64,000 nt of DNA from Paraburkholderia oxyphila NBRC 105797 (GTDB taxonomy: Bacteria > Pseudomonadota > Gammaproteobacteria > Burkholderiales > Burkholderiaceae), in the NCBI RefSeq assembly GCF_000685075.1, contig NZ_BAYD01000047.1:1-64000 (forward strand), in the 5' to 3' direction. The notes below the pieces were generated by a model, which was not told the origin of the DNA, did no database searches, and saw nothing but the letters and a program-made list of their open reading frames with translations. This document shows, piece after piece, positions 57,328-64,000 of the stretch. Positions within the stretch are counted from its first letter, which is position 1; each line of letters opens with the position of its first letter. Both the position numbers and the translations under genes were made by a program.

Positions 57328-57333
57328 TCGTAC
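57318..57333 (+). promoter_or_regulatory. NrdR box, upstream, degenerate
   Basis: CCACTATACTTCGTAC matches the NrdR consensus (acaCwAtATaTwGtgt) at 10 of 16 positions. Its start is 31 bp from that of the strong box, the usual spacing of NrdR box pairs. Confidence 0.55.
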
Positions 57334-57348
57334 CCGAAGCACGGCCTT

Positions 57349-57364
57349 ACACCATATGTTGTGT
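57349..57364 (+). promoter_or_regulatory. NrdR box, downstream, strong
   Basis: ACACCATATGTTGTGT matches the NrdR consensus at 14 of 16 positions. It lies just past the predicted start of transcription. NrdR is the ATP-cone repressor of ribonucleotide reductase genes; its own gene is not in the window. Confidence 0.85.
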
Positions 57365-57429
57365 TGTTCAGCGGCGCCCCGCTCTGACGAGCATGGCGCC
57401 GCACGCATTAGTGGCACAGGAAAATTGTG

Positions 57430-57487
57430 CGGTGCAGCTGGCCGAGAAACCGGCGCACCGGCTGTAATCGAGAAAAAAGGTACAGCC
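57430..57487 (+). promoter_or_regulatory. two abutting hairpins in the nrdA leader
   Basis: Hairpin 1: CGGTGC and GCTGG (one bulged A between) pair with CCGGC and GCACCG around an 8-nt loop (57430-57460), 11 bp. Hairpin 2: GGCTGTA (57460-57466) pairs with TACAGCC (57481-57487), and its 14-nt loop ends in AAAAAAGG, which could be the ribosome site of the upstream ORF. Confidence 0.6.
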
Positions 57488-57488
57488 A

Positions 57489-57623
57489 ATGATCGCGGCA
57501 TCCACGATGAAGACCGAAGCGTCCCGTGACTCATCTGCCTTGCCGCATCCGGCAGCCTCGCCAGGCTGGCTTTTCTTCTCCGCCGAATCGACCGCGCACA
57601 CGGGGGCGCGGCGTCCGTATTAA
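57489..57623 (+). CDS. possible 44-codon leader ORF before nrdA
   Basis: ATG at 57489 to TAA at 57621-57623, encoding 44 residues that start MIAASTMKTEASRD and contain PGWLFF. An AAGG lies 8 nt upstream. Third positions are only moderately GC-rich (31 of 43), below the neighbouring genes, so coding is not certain. It covers a terminator-like hairpin and ends 45 nt before nrdA, an arrangement reminiscent of attenuation leaders. I recognise no family. Confidence 0.35.
   Translation: MIAASTMKTEASRDSSALPHPAASPGWLFFSAESTAHTGARRPY
57553..57579 (+). terminator. terminator-like hairpin inside the nrdA leader
   Basis: CAGCCT pairs with AGGCTG around a CGCC loop, followed by GCTTTTCTTCT. It is a compact hairpin with a T-rich tail upstream of nrdA, so it could attenuate transcription. 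Confidence 0.5.
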
Positions 57624-57668
57624 CTCGCGAAAACCCTTCGCTCATTTCCAGGACCAGGAGCTTTGCAC

Positions 57669-60653
57669 ATGCAAACGACCGATAACGTCTCGACCCAGTA
57701 CGAAGGCGCGCCTGCCGCGCGCACGCTGGGTGGCCAGCCGCAGGACGGCCAGGCCGGCGCGACGCAGTTCGCCGACCACAAGGTGATCCGCCGTAACGGC
57801 AGCGTTGTGGGCTTCGAGCCGTCGAAGATCGCCCTCGCGATGACCAAGGCATTCCTGGCCGTCAATGGCGGGCAGGGTGCGGCGTCGGCGCGCGTTCGCG
57901 AGCTCGTCGAGCAGCTCACGCAGAACGTCGTGCGCGCACTCGTGCGCAGCCGTCCGAACGGCGGCACGTTCCACATCGAAGACATCCAGGATCAGGTCGA
58001 GCTCGCGCTGATGCGCGGCGGCGAGCACAACGTCGCGCGCGCCTACGTGCTGTATCGCGAGAAGCGCAACCAGGAGCGCGCACACGCGCCGGAAACGGCA
58101 GCAGCAGCGTCCGGCATCAACGTCACGGACAACGGCGTGACGCGTCCGCTCGACATGCACGCACTGCGCGCGCTGATCGTGTCGGCCTGCGATGGTCTCG
58201 GCGATGCGGTGAACGCAGATCCGATCGTCGCGGAAACGGTGAAGAACCTCTACGACGGCGTGCCGATGTCGCAAGTCTATGACTCGGCGATTCTCGCAGC
58301 GCGCACGATGATCGAAAAGGACCCGGCATACAGCCAGGTCACGTCGCGCATCCTGCTGCACACGATCCGTCGCGAAATTCTCGAAGAGGAAGTGACGCAA
58401 GCCGACATGGGCTGGCGCTATGCGGAGTACTTCCCGCAGTTCATCAAGCGCGGCGTCGAAGCGGGCCTGCTCGACGACAAGCTCCAGCAGTTCGACCTGA
58501 AGCGTCTCGGTAACGCGCTCGACGCGGGCCGCGACCTGCAGTTCGGCTACCTCGGCCTGCAGACGCTCTACGACCGCTACTTCCTGCACGTGCACGGCAC
58601 GCGCATCGAGATGCCGCAGGCATTCTTCATGCGTGTCGCGATGGGCCTCTCGCTCAACGAGATCGACCGCGAAGCGCGCGCGATCGAGTTCTACAACGTG
58701 CTCTCGTCGTTCGACTTCATGTCGTCCACGCCCACGCTGTTCAACTCGGGCACGCACCGCTCGCAGCTCTCGTCGTGCTACCTCACGACCGTTGCCGACG
58801 ACCTCGACGGTATCTACGAAGCACTCAAGGACAACGCGCTGCTCTCGAAGTTTGCTGGCGGCCTTGGCAACGACTGGACGCGCGTGCGCGCGCTCGGCTC
58901 GCACATCAAGGGCACCAACGGCAAGTCGCAAGGCGTCGTGCCGTTCCTGAAGGTCGTGAACGACACGGCTGTCGCCGTGAACCAGGGCGGCAAGCGCAAG
59001 GGCGCGGTGTGCGCGTACCTGGAGTCGTGGCACCTCGACATCGAAGAATTCCTCGAACTGCGCAAGAACACCGGCGACGACCGCCGCCGCACCCACGACA
59101 TGAACACGGCGAACTGGATTCCCGACCTGTTCATGAAGCGCGTGATGGAAGGCGGTGACTGGACGCTGTTCTCGCCGTCGACCTGCCCGGATCTGCACGA
59201 CAAGTTCGGCGCCGAGTTCGAGCAGGCTTACACGGCTTACGAAGAGAAGGTCGCGCGCGGCGAGATCAAGCTGTTCAAGAAGATCCCGGCGGCGCAGATG
59301 TGGCGCAAGATGCTCGGCATGCTGTTCGAAACCGGCCATCCGTGGATCACGTTCAAGGACCCTTGCAACATTCGTTCGCCGCAGCAGCACGTGGGCGTCG
59401 TCCACTCGTCGAACCTGTGCACGGAAATCACGCTGAACACCAGCGATACCGAAATCGCCGTGTGTAACCTGGGCTCGGTGAACCTCGTCGCGCACATGGT
59501 CGAACAGGCCGATGGCACGTACGCACTCGACCACGACAAGCTCAAGCGCACCATCAGCGTGGCGATGCGCATGCTCGACAACGTGATCGACATCAACTAC
59601 TACGCGGTGTCGAAGGCGCGCAACTCGAACCTGAAGCATCGCCCGGTCGGCATGGGCATCATGGGCTTCCAGGACTGCCTGCACGTGCTGCGCACGCCGT
59701 TTGCTTCGCAAGAGGCGGTGGAGTTCGCCGACCGTTCGATGGAAGCCGTTTGCTACTACGCGTACTGGGCGTCGACCGAGCTGGCAGCCGAGCGCGGCCG
59801 CTACTCGACCTACCGCGGCTCGCTGTGGGATCGCGGCATCCTCCCGCAGGACACGCTCAAGCTGCTCGCCGAGCAACGCGGCGGCTATGTGGAAGTCGAC
59901 TCGAGCGAGTCGATGGACTGGACCTCGCTGCGCGAGCGCATCGCCACGCACGGCATGCGCAACTCGAACTGCATCGCGATCGCGCCCACGGCCACCATCT
60001 CGAACATCATCGGCGTCTCGCCGTGTATCGAGCCGACGTTCCAGAACCTCTATGTGAAGTCGAACCTCTCGGGCGAATTCACGGTGGTGAACGACTACCT
60101 CGTGCGCGACCTGAAGGCGCGCGGCCTGTGGGACGAAGTCATGGTCGCCGACCTCAAGTACTTCGACGGCATGCTCTCGCGCATCGACCGCATCCCGGCC
60201 GACCTGCGCGCGGTGTACGCGACGGCGTTCGAAGTGGACCCGACGTGGCTCGTCGAAGCGGCTTCGCGTCGCCAGAAGTGGATCGACCAGGCGCAATCGC
60301 TGAACATCTTCATGGCAGGTGCATCGGGCAAGAAGCTCGATGAGATCTACAAGCTCGCCTGGATCCGCGGCCTGAAGACCACCTACTACCTGCGCACGAT
60401 GGCGGCCACGCACGTCGAGAAGTCGACGGTCGCGCACGGCGCGCTCAACGCAGTGCCGACGGGTGGTAACGGTGGCGGTGCGGGCAACGCAGGCGGCGCT
60501 GGCTTCGGCGTGGCGGGTGGTGCCGGCAACGGCGCGGGCTCGAGCGTGATGCAGGCAGCGCCGGCGGTGGAAGCCGCACCCGAAGCGGACGGTCCGGTGT
60601 GCATGATGCGTCCGGGCGACCCCGGCTTCGAAGAGTGTGAAGCCTGCCAGTAA
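57669..60653 (+). CDS. nrdA: class Ia ribonucleoside-diphosphate reductase, alpha subunit NrdA
   Basis: Reduces ribonucleoside diphosphates to deoxy forms with NrdB. In 994 residues: an N-terminal ATP-cone (about 37-130, HKVIRRNGSVVGFEPSK), a second degenerate ATP-cone-like segment (about 155-250), and the ten-stranded barrel with C370 (SQLSSCYL), N582, radical C584 and E586 (NLCTEI), and the C-terminal redox pair in the last residues (CEAC). A Gly/Ala-rich linker (about 930-975) joins the tail. ATG at 57669 is chosen because AGGAG lies 8 nt upstream; TTG at 57663 is too close. It is longer than E. coli NrdA (761), as in Pseudomonas. Confidence 0.95.
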   Translation: MQTTDNVSTQYEGAPAARTLGGQPQDGQAGATQFADHKVIRRNGSVVGFEPSKIALAMTKAFLAVNGGQGAASARVRELVEQLTQNVVRALVRSRPNGGTFHIEDIQDQVELALMRGGEHNVARAYVLYREKRNQERAHAPETAAAASGINVTDNGVTRPLDMHALRALIVSACDGLGDAVNADPIVAETVKNLYDGVPMSQVYDSAILAARTMIEKDPAYSQVTSRILLHTIRREILEEEVTQADMGWRYAEYFPQFIKRGVEAGLLDDKLQQFDLKRLGNALDAGRDLQFGYLGLQTLYDRYFLHVHGTRIEMPQAFFMRVAMGLSLNEIDREARAIEFYNVLSSFDFMSSTPTLFNSGTHRSQLSSCYLTTVADDLDGIYEALKDNALLSKFAGGLGNDWTRVRALGSHIKGTNGKSQGVVPFLKVVNDTAVAVNQGGKRKGAVCAYLESWHLDIEEFLELRKNTGDDRRRTHDMNTANWIPDLFMKRVMEGGDWTLFSPSTCPDLHDKFGAEFEQAYTAYEEKVARGEIKLFKKIPAAQMWRKMLGMLFETGHPWITFKDPCNIRSPQQHVGVVHSSNLCTEITLNTSDTEIAVCNLGSVNLVAHMVEQADGTYALDHDKLKRTISVAMRMLDNVIDINYYAVSKARNSNLKHRPVGMGIMGFQDCLHVLRTPFASQEAVEFADRSMEAVCYYAYWASTELAAERGRYSTYRGSLWDRGILPQDTLKLLAEQRGGYVEVDSSESMDWTSLRERIATHGMRNSNCIAIAPTATISNIIGVSPCIEPTFQNLYVKSNLSGEFTVVNDYLVRDLKARGLWDEVMVADLKYFDGMLSRIDRIPADLRAVYATAFEVDPTWLVEAASRRQKWIDQAQSLNIFMAGASGKKLDEIYKLAWIRGLKTTYYLRTMAATHVEKSTVAHGALNAVPTGGNGGGAGNAGGAGFGVAGGAGNGAGSSVMQAAPAVEAAPEADGPVCMMRPGDPGFEECEACQ

Positions 60654-61159
60654 AGCGGCAGCGCGCGATGCAACATCGCGCGTCGCATTTGCGTCCGACT
60701 GCAGGACCGCAAGCACCAGTAGTCAGTAGTAAACAGTAGGTAGTCGACGTAACGGGCGGCGCGCGCAATGCGCGTCGCCCGACTCCCCCGGCGGCGCGCG
60801 GCACGCGCGTTGCGACGCGCGAACGAGAAGCGAAAGCGGCGCGCAAAGACGGGATGCACGAAGCGCGTAACAGGAAGGAATCCCTGGAGTTTCACGCGCG
60901 AGCAAACGGCGCGCAGCGAACCCACCTTCACTCGCGCTCACGATGTCGCGAAGACCAACGAGCAGCCTCGCAAGTGCGATGTTCAAGCGACGATGACGCG
61001 ATGCTCACGCACCGCTCACACGACGCAATCGACACAGAGCGACAACAAAGTGTTGTATCGAGGTCGCAAGGCGAATCGAAAACAGGAATTTTCGTGTGCG
61101 AACCCTTTTATCGCGCATGAAAAGATGGTACAAACCGATCTAAATTGATGGTGACATTT
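60654..61159. other. nrdA-nrdB gap
   Basis: 506 bp without a credible gene; open frames on both strands are Arg-rich and look like chance. There is an inverted repeat ACAACA-AAG-TGTTGT at 61042-61056, and an AT-richer stretch just before nrdB where its own promoter could lie. No clear NrdR box pair or terminator is seen, so nrdB may be read both from nrdA and from its own start. Confidence 0.45.
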
Positions 61160-62383
61160 ATGCTCAACTGGGATGACGAGAACACGGCCGTAACTCCGTC
61201 GAGCGGTGCGCAGCAAAACGCAATGCGCAACCTCGCGGGTGAAGCTGTCTCTGTTCCGCAAACGCAGTTCGGTCTGCGTTCGGCTCCTCAGTCTTCTTCG
61301 GCGACCAACATCTTCTCCGCCGACTTCGCAGTCGCACCGCCGCCGCAGGCGCCGGTCTCGACCGAAGCCCGCGTGAATGTCGCCGACAAGCGCATCATCA
61401 ACGGCCAGACCGACGTGAACCAGTTGGTCCCGTTCAAGTACAAGTGGGCTTGGGAGAAGTACCTGTCCGGCTGCGCGAACCACTGGATGCCGCAGGAAAT
61501 CAACATGTCGCGCGACATCGCCCTGTGGAAGGACCCGAACGGTCTGACCGAGGACGAGCGCCGCATCGTCAAGCGCAACCTCGGCTTCTTCGTCACCGCC
61601 GACTCCCTCGCCGCCAACAATATCGTGCTCGGCACCTACCGGCACATCACGGCGCCCGAATGCCGCCAGTTCCTGCTGCGCCAGGCGTTCGAAGAGGCGA
61701 TCCACACGCACGCGTACCAGTACATCGTCGAGTCGCTGGGTCTGGACGAAGGCGAGATCTTCAATGCGTACCACGAGGTCAAGTCGATCCGCGACAAGGA
61801 CGAGTTCCTGATCCCGTTCATCCACGTGCTCACGGACCCGGCGTTCAAGACCGGCACGCTCGAAGCGGACCAGGCCCTGCTCAAGTCGCTCATCGTGTTC
61901 GCCTGCATCATGGAAGGCCTGTTCTTCTATGTGGGCTTCACGCAGATCCTCGCGCTCGGCCGCCAGAACAAGATGACCGGTGCTGCGGAGCAGTATCAGT
62001 ACATCCTGCGCGACGAGTCGATGCACTGCAACTTCGGCATCGACCTGATCAACCAGATCAAGCTCGAGAACCCGCAGCTGTGGACCCCGGCGTTCCGCGC
62101 GGAGATTACCGAGCTGTTCAAGCATGCGGTCGATCTCGAATACCGCTATGCTGAAGACACCATGCCACGCGGCGTGCTGGGTCTGAACGCGTCGATGTTC
62201 AAGAGCTATCTGCGCTTCATCTGCAACCGTCGTTGCCAGCAGATCGGTCTCGATACGCTGTTCCCGAACGAAGAGAACCCGTTCCCGTGGATGAGCGAGA
62301 TGATCGACTTGAAGAAGGAACGCAACTTCTTCGAGACGCGCGTGATCGAATATCAGACGGGCGGTGCGCTGTCCTGGGAATAA
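61160..62383 (+). CDS. nrdB: class Ia ribonucleoside-diphosphate reductase, beta subunit NrdB
   Basis: Di-iron tyrosyl-radical subunit. The 407 residues have a variable N-terminus (about 1-75, Ser/Ala/Pro-rich) and the ferritin-like core with FEEAIHTHAYQYIVESLG and LRDESMHCNFGIDLIN, the iron-ligand helices. The start at 61160 gives MLNWDDENTA; ATG at 61148 and TTG at 61145 are in frame but weaker choices. The C-terminal residues that dock in NrdA (YQTGGALSWE) are present. Confidence 0.94.
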   Translation: MLNWDDENTAVTPSSGAQQNAMRNLAGEAVSVPQTQFGLRSAPQSSSATNIFSADFAVAPPPQAPVSTEARVNVADKRIINGQTDVNQLVPFKYKWAWEKYLSGCANHWMPQEINMSRDIALWKDPNGLTEDERRIVKRNLGFFVTADSLAANNIVLGTYRHITAPECRQFLLRQAFEEAIHTHAYQYIVESLGLDEGEIFNAYHEVKSIRDKDEFLIPFIHVLTDPAFKTGTLEADQALLKSLIVFACIMEGLFFYVGFTQILALGRQNKMTGAAEQYQYILRDESMHCNFGIDLINQIKLENPQLWTPAFRAEITELFKHAVDLEYRYAEDTMPRGVLGLNASMFKSYLRFICNRRCQQIGLDTLFPNEENPFPWMSEMIDLKKERNFFETRVIEYQTGGALSWE

Positions 62384-62824
62384 CCCGGGCGCACTGCGGT
62401 ACCAGGTCTTTTGGGGTTGCCGTGAGGCGCCATGCGGGCGCCTCGACCGGCATGATGATTAGGAGCAGGAACGCCTGATGCAAAGCGTGCCCGGAGCCAG
62501 GCTGGCTCATCTACGTGCAAGGCACTTTGCGAACCCTTCAGTGGGATGGGCAAACTTCCCCCCGGAAAAGGGCGTGGGTCGTGTGACCTGCGCTTTCAAC
62601 GAACATTGGCCGGTGTCGGTATCCGACGCCGGATCGATCTGGCGCGCGGTGCCTCGTGGCACGGCGCGCCTTACCGCATTCATTAGCGTAAGCGCGCGGG
62701 ATCAGCGTACGCCGATGAATAGCCCGCTTCGTAGTGTGCGCCGTGAGAAGCGTTCGCGGGAAGCGGGTTTTGACGAAGGGTGTAGTTTGAACTGACTCTC
62801 ATCTGAACCTGAAGGAGAAGAAAA
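62384..62824. other. hairpin-rich gap between nrdB and the histone H1-like gene
   Basis: 441 bp without a credible gene. Three strong stems: GAGGCGCC-ATGCG-GGCGCCTC (62424-62444), probably the nrdB 3' end; a 12-bp stem with one mismatch, GGCGCGC then GTGCC against GGCAC then GCGCGCC with a TCGT loop (62641-62670); and AGCCCGCTTC against GAAGCGGGTT (62721-62769), followed by TTG. A small RNA or a structured leader of the next gene is possible. A 105-codon frame at 62478-62795 looks spurious. Confidence 0.5.
62424..62444 (+). terminator. hairpin after nrdB, possible terminator
   Basis: GAGGCGCC pairs perfectly with GGCGCCTC around a 5-nt loop, 41 bp after the nrdB stop. No T-run. Confidence 0.5.
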
Positions 62825-63412
62825 ATGGCTACTGCCAAGAAGAAACCGGCGGCTAAGAAAGCCGCAGTGAAGAAGGTTGCAGCGAAGAAGGCCGCTCCGG
62901 CGAAGAAGGCCGCAGCGAAGAAGGTCGCGGTGAAGAAGGTTGCAGCGAAGAAAGTCGCCGTGAAGAAGGTTGCTGCGAAGAAGGCAGCACCGGCGAAGAA
63001 GGCCGCAGCGAAGAAGGTTGCAGCGAAGAAAGTCGCCGTGAAGAAGGTTGCTGCGAAGAAGGCAGCACCGGCGAAGAAGGCCGCAGCGAAGAAGGTTGCA
63101 GCCAAGAAAGTCGCGGTGAAGAAGGTTGCCGCGAAGAAGGCAGCACCGGCGAAGAAGGCCGCTGCCAAGAAGGCGCCTGCGAAGAAGGCTGCTGCCAAGA
63201 AGGCCGCGCCTGCGAAGAAGGCTGCCGCCAAGAAGGCTGCGCCTGCGAAGAAGGCTGCCGCGAAGAAGGCTGCCAAGAAGGCACCTGCGAAGGCGGCCGC
63301 TGCCGCGCCTGCTGCCCCCGCTGCTGCACAACCGGCCGCGCCGGCAGCAACGGTGAAGACGGCGCTGAACCCGGCCGCAGCATGGCCGTTCCCGACCGGC
63401 AGCCGTCCGTAA
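62825..63412 (+). CDS. histone H1-like Lys/Ala-rich DNA-binding protein
   Basis: Predicted nucleoid protein of 195 residues similar to the C-terminal tails of histone H1, as in AlgP, BpH1 and HctB. Residues 1-155 are almost only Lys, Ala, Val and Pro in KKAAPAKKAAAKK and KKVAAKKVAVKK blocks; then an Ala/Pro stretch and a distinct non-basic C-terminus (LNPAAAWPFPTGSRP). At DNA level it holds 78-bp tandem repeats (26 codons) at 62987-63064 and 63065-63142, with more partial copies. A GAAGGAGAAG ribosome site is 5-8 nt upstream. Repeat number may vary between strains. Confidence 0.9.
   Translation: MATAKKKPAAKKAAVKKVAAKKAAPAKKAAAKKVAVKKVAAKKVAVKKVAAKKAAPAKKAAAKKVAAKKVAVKKVAAKKAAPAKKAAAKKVAAKKVAVKKVAAKKAAPAKKAAAKKAPAKKAAAKKAAPAKKAAAKKAAPAKKAAAKKAAKKAPAKAAAAAPAAPAAAQPAAPAATVKTALNPAAAWPFPTGSRP
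62987..63142 (+). repeat. 78-bp tandem repeats in the histone H1-like gene
   Basis: Two complete tandem copies (62987-63064, 63065-63142), with related partial copies before and after. Each starts GCACCGGCGAAGAAGG and encodes about 26 residues. They differ from each other at a few positions, mostly silent. Confidence 0.85.
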
Positions 63413-63422
63413 GCAGTACGAG

Positions 63423-63460
63423 CCGAAGCGCGCGAGAGTCAGTCAAAACGCGCGCTTCGG
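63423..63460. repeat. perfect 12-bp inverted repeat after the histone-like gene
   Basis: CCGAAGCGCGCG (63423-63434) and CGCGCGCTTCGG (63449-63460) with a 14-nt loop, starting 11 bp after the stop. Likely an mRNA 3' hairpin; no T-run follows. Confidence 0.65.
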
Positions 63461-63525
63461 TGGCGGGGCCTGGCGATGTCCCTGCGGGTGAGTCCGCAGG
63501 TGTGCTCGCAAGGCCCGCTCCCAGT

Positions 63526-63560
63526 CCCGTCGCCGGGTTTGTCCGCGACGGGATTTTTTT
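63526..63560 (+). terminator. terminator downstream of the histone-like gene
   Basis: CCCGTCGC pairs with GCGACGGG around an 11-nt loop, followed by A and seven T residues. Confidence 0.85.
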
Positions 63561-63729
63561 CGTCTGTACGCCTGATCCACCTGCCTCTCATGCGTGCGCC
63601 GCACAAGCCGCGTTGGGCGCGGGCGTGAAAAAAGGCGCATGCACAGGGGAGCACATGCGCCTGAGGTTCCGCAGGAGGGCGCAAGGCGCCGCTGCGGTAC
63701 AGGGGAAACCGGGTTGTGGTTACAGGTGA

Positions 63730-64000
63730 CTAGTGCGTCACACGCGTGACGCCGCCGCTCGAGAGCAGGCGCACACGGTCGCCGGCCTGGAAGACCTCGC
63801 CAGTGGCCGATTGCGTGATCGCGCGGTAGTCGCCGTTGTCGAGGCGCACCGTGATCTCGAGGCCGTCGCGCATGGCCACGCCGTTCTCGACCGCGTTGCC
63901 GGCCACGGCGCCCGCGATGCCGCCGATGATGCCGGTGATGATCGAGCCCGTGCCGCCGCCGATCTGGCTGCCCGCCACGGCGCCGAGCGCGCCGCCGCCC
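63730..64000 (-). CDS. glycine-zipper outer-membrane protein, SlyB/Pcp-like, 5' end outside the window
   Basis: Partial: the frame stays open to the window edge, so the N-terminus is missing. The visible part has a glycine-zipper hairpin (GGALGAVAGSQIGGG, then IITGIIGGIAGAVAGNAVE) followed by a small beta domain ending GGVTRVTH, as in SlyB/PCP-type outer-membrane lipoproteins of Burkholderia. The upstream lipobox, if present, lies beyond 64000. Role in envelope stability is inferred from the family. Confidence 0.75.
   Translation of the reverse strand, partial: GGGALGAVAGSQIGGGTGSIITGIIGGIAGAVAGNAVENGVAMRDGLEITVRLDNGDYRAITQSATGEVFQAGDRVRLLSSGGVTRVTH

Larger units (their letters stand above)
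57097..57668. promoter_or_regulatory. nrdA upstream region and long leader
   Basis: 572 bp without an ordinary gene. In order: a sigma70 promoter (57300-57327), two NrdR-like boxes (57318-57333, 57349-57364), two abutting hairpins (57430-57460, 57460-57487), a possible 44-codon upstream ORF (57489-57623) with a terminator-like hairpin inside (57553-57579), and the AGGAG ribosome site of nrdA at 57656-57660. The leader is about 335 nt. Confidence 0.65.
63413..63729. other. gap after the histone H1-like gene
   Basis: 317 bp without a credible gene. It holds a perfect 12-bp inverted repeat and an intrinsic terminator, listed separately; nothing else is recognised. Confidence 0.55.

Noticed and set aside
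57365..57668. Cobalamin riboswitch in the nrdA leader
   Set aside because: The conserved B12-box and core are not found; the enzyme is class Ia and needs no B12.
57642..60716. 1024-codon minus-strand frame opposite nrdA
   Set aside because: Codon-bias shadow of nrdA; composition is typical of antisense frames and there is no ribosome site.
62478..62795. 105-codon frame between nrdB and the histone-like gene
   Set aside because: No family resemblance, no ribosome site, and it runs across two strong hairpins.
62683..63276. Minus-strand Phe/Ala-rich frame opposite the histone-like gene
   Set aside because: Mirror image of the Lys/Ala repeats (AAG read backwards gives Phe/Leu codons); not a real membrane protein.
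62825..63412. Regular repeats considered as a CRISPR array
   Set aside because: The repeats are contiguous in-frame coding units without spacers.

Overview
The window is a high-GC chromosomal segment from a betaproteobacterium of the Burkholderiaceae, most like Paraburkholderia, Caballeronia or Burkholderia. The basis is the complete dcw cluster in the usual burkholderial order, coq7 directly before mraZ, the pilB-pilC-pilD-coaE-zapD-yacG run, an nrdA with a long N-terminus, a Lys/Ala-rich histone H1-like gene after nrdB, and a typical Burkholderia porin. The assignment rests on gene content and protein character. No database search was run.

Layout. Positions 47-2599 hold an intact IS66-family insertion sequence (tnpA, tnpB, tnpC on the minus strand) with imperfect terminal inverted repeats and a perfect 8-bp target duplication. 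It has landed inside an intrinsic terminator and pushed the two stem arms 2.5 kb apart. Positions 2649-9266 hold metabolic and envelope genes: an M20 amidohydrolase, a molybdopterin oxidoreductase, a FadD-type acyl-CoA ligase and a porin. Coq7 (ubiquinone synthesis) follows. Positions 10541-28205 are the division and cell-wall cluster: a sigma70 promoter overlapped by four tandem decamers that look like a MraZ operator, then mraZ-rsmH-ftsL-ftsI-murE-murF-mraY-murD-ftsW-murG-murC-ddlB-ftsQ-ftsA-ftsZ. Most junctions are 4-bp stop/start overlaps. Then come a peroxiredoxin, lpxC, a DciA-like gene on the minus strand, secA and argJ.

From 35.5 to 44 kb lie a DUF815 ATPase and a MutT-type Nudix gene on the plus strand, then a minus-strand block (yacG, zapD, coaE, pilD, pilC, pilB), a CNNM/CorC-type transporter and tRNA-Pro(CGG). 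From 44 to 57 kb: a polyprenyl diphosphate synthase, rplU-rpmA behind a near-consensus promoter, obgE, proB, a CNP1-like lipoprotein gene, rppH, proS, marC, a hypoxanthine phosphoribosyltransferase gene, ffh, a YpjD/CcsA-like gene, a PP0621-type gene and ampD. From 57 kb to the end: nrdA with a long structured leader and two NrdR-like boxes, nrdB, a histone H1-like gene made of 78-bp repeats, and the end of a glycine-zipper outer-membrane protein that runs off the window.

Nearly everything is core housekeeping: peptidoglycan precursor synthesis and septation, lipid A commitment (LpxC), protein export (SecA, Ffh), ribosome assembly (L21, L27, ObgE), dNTP supply and type IV pilus assembly. I found no new gene system. 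The least explained signals are regulatory: the nrdA leader (about 335 nt, paired hairpins, a possible 44-codon upstream ORF containing a terminator-like hairpin), the hairpin-rich gap before the histone-like gene, hairpins just before argJ and proS, and the IS66 insertion in a terminator.
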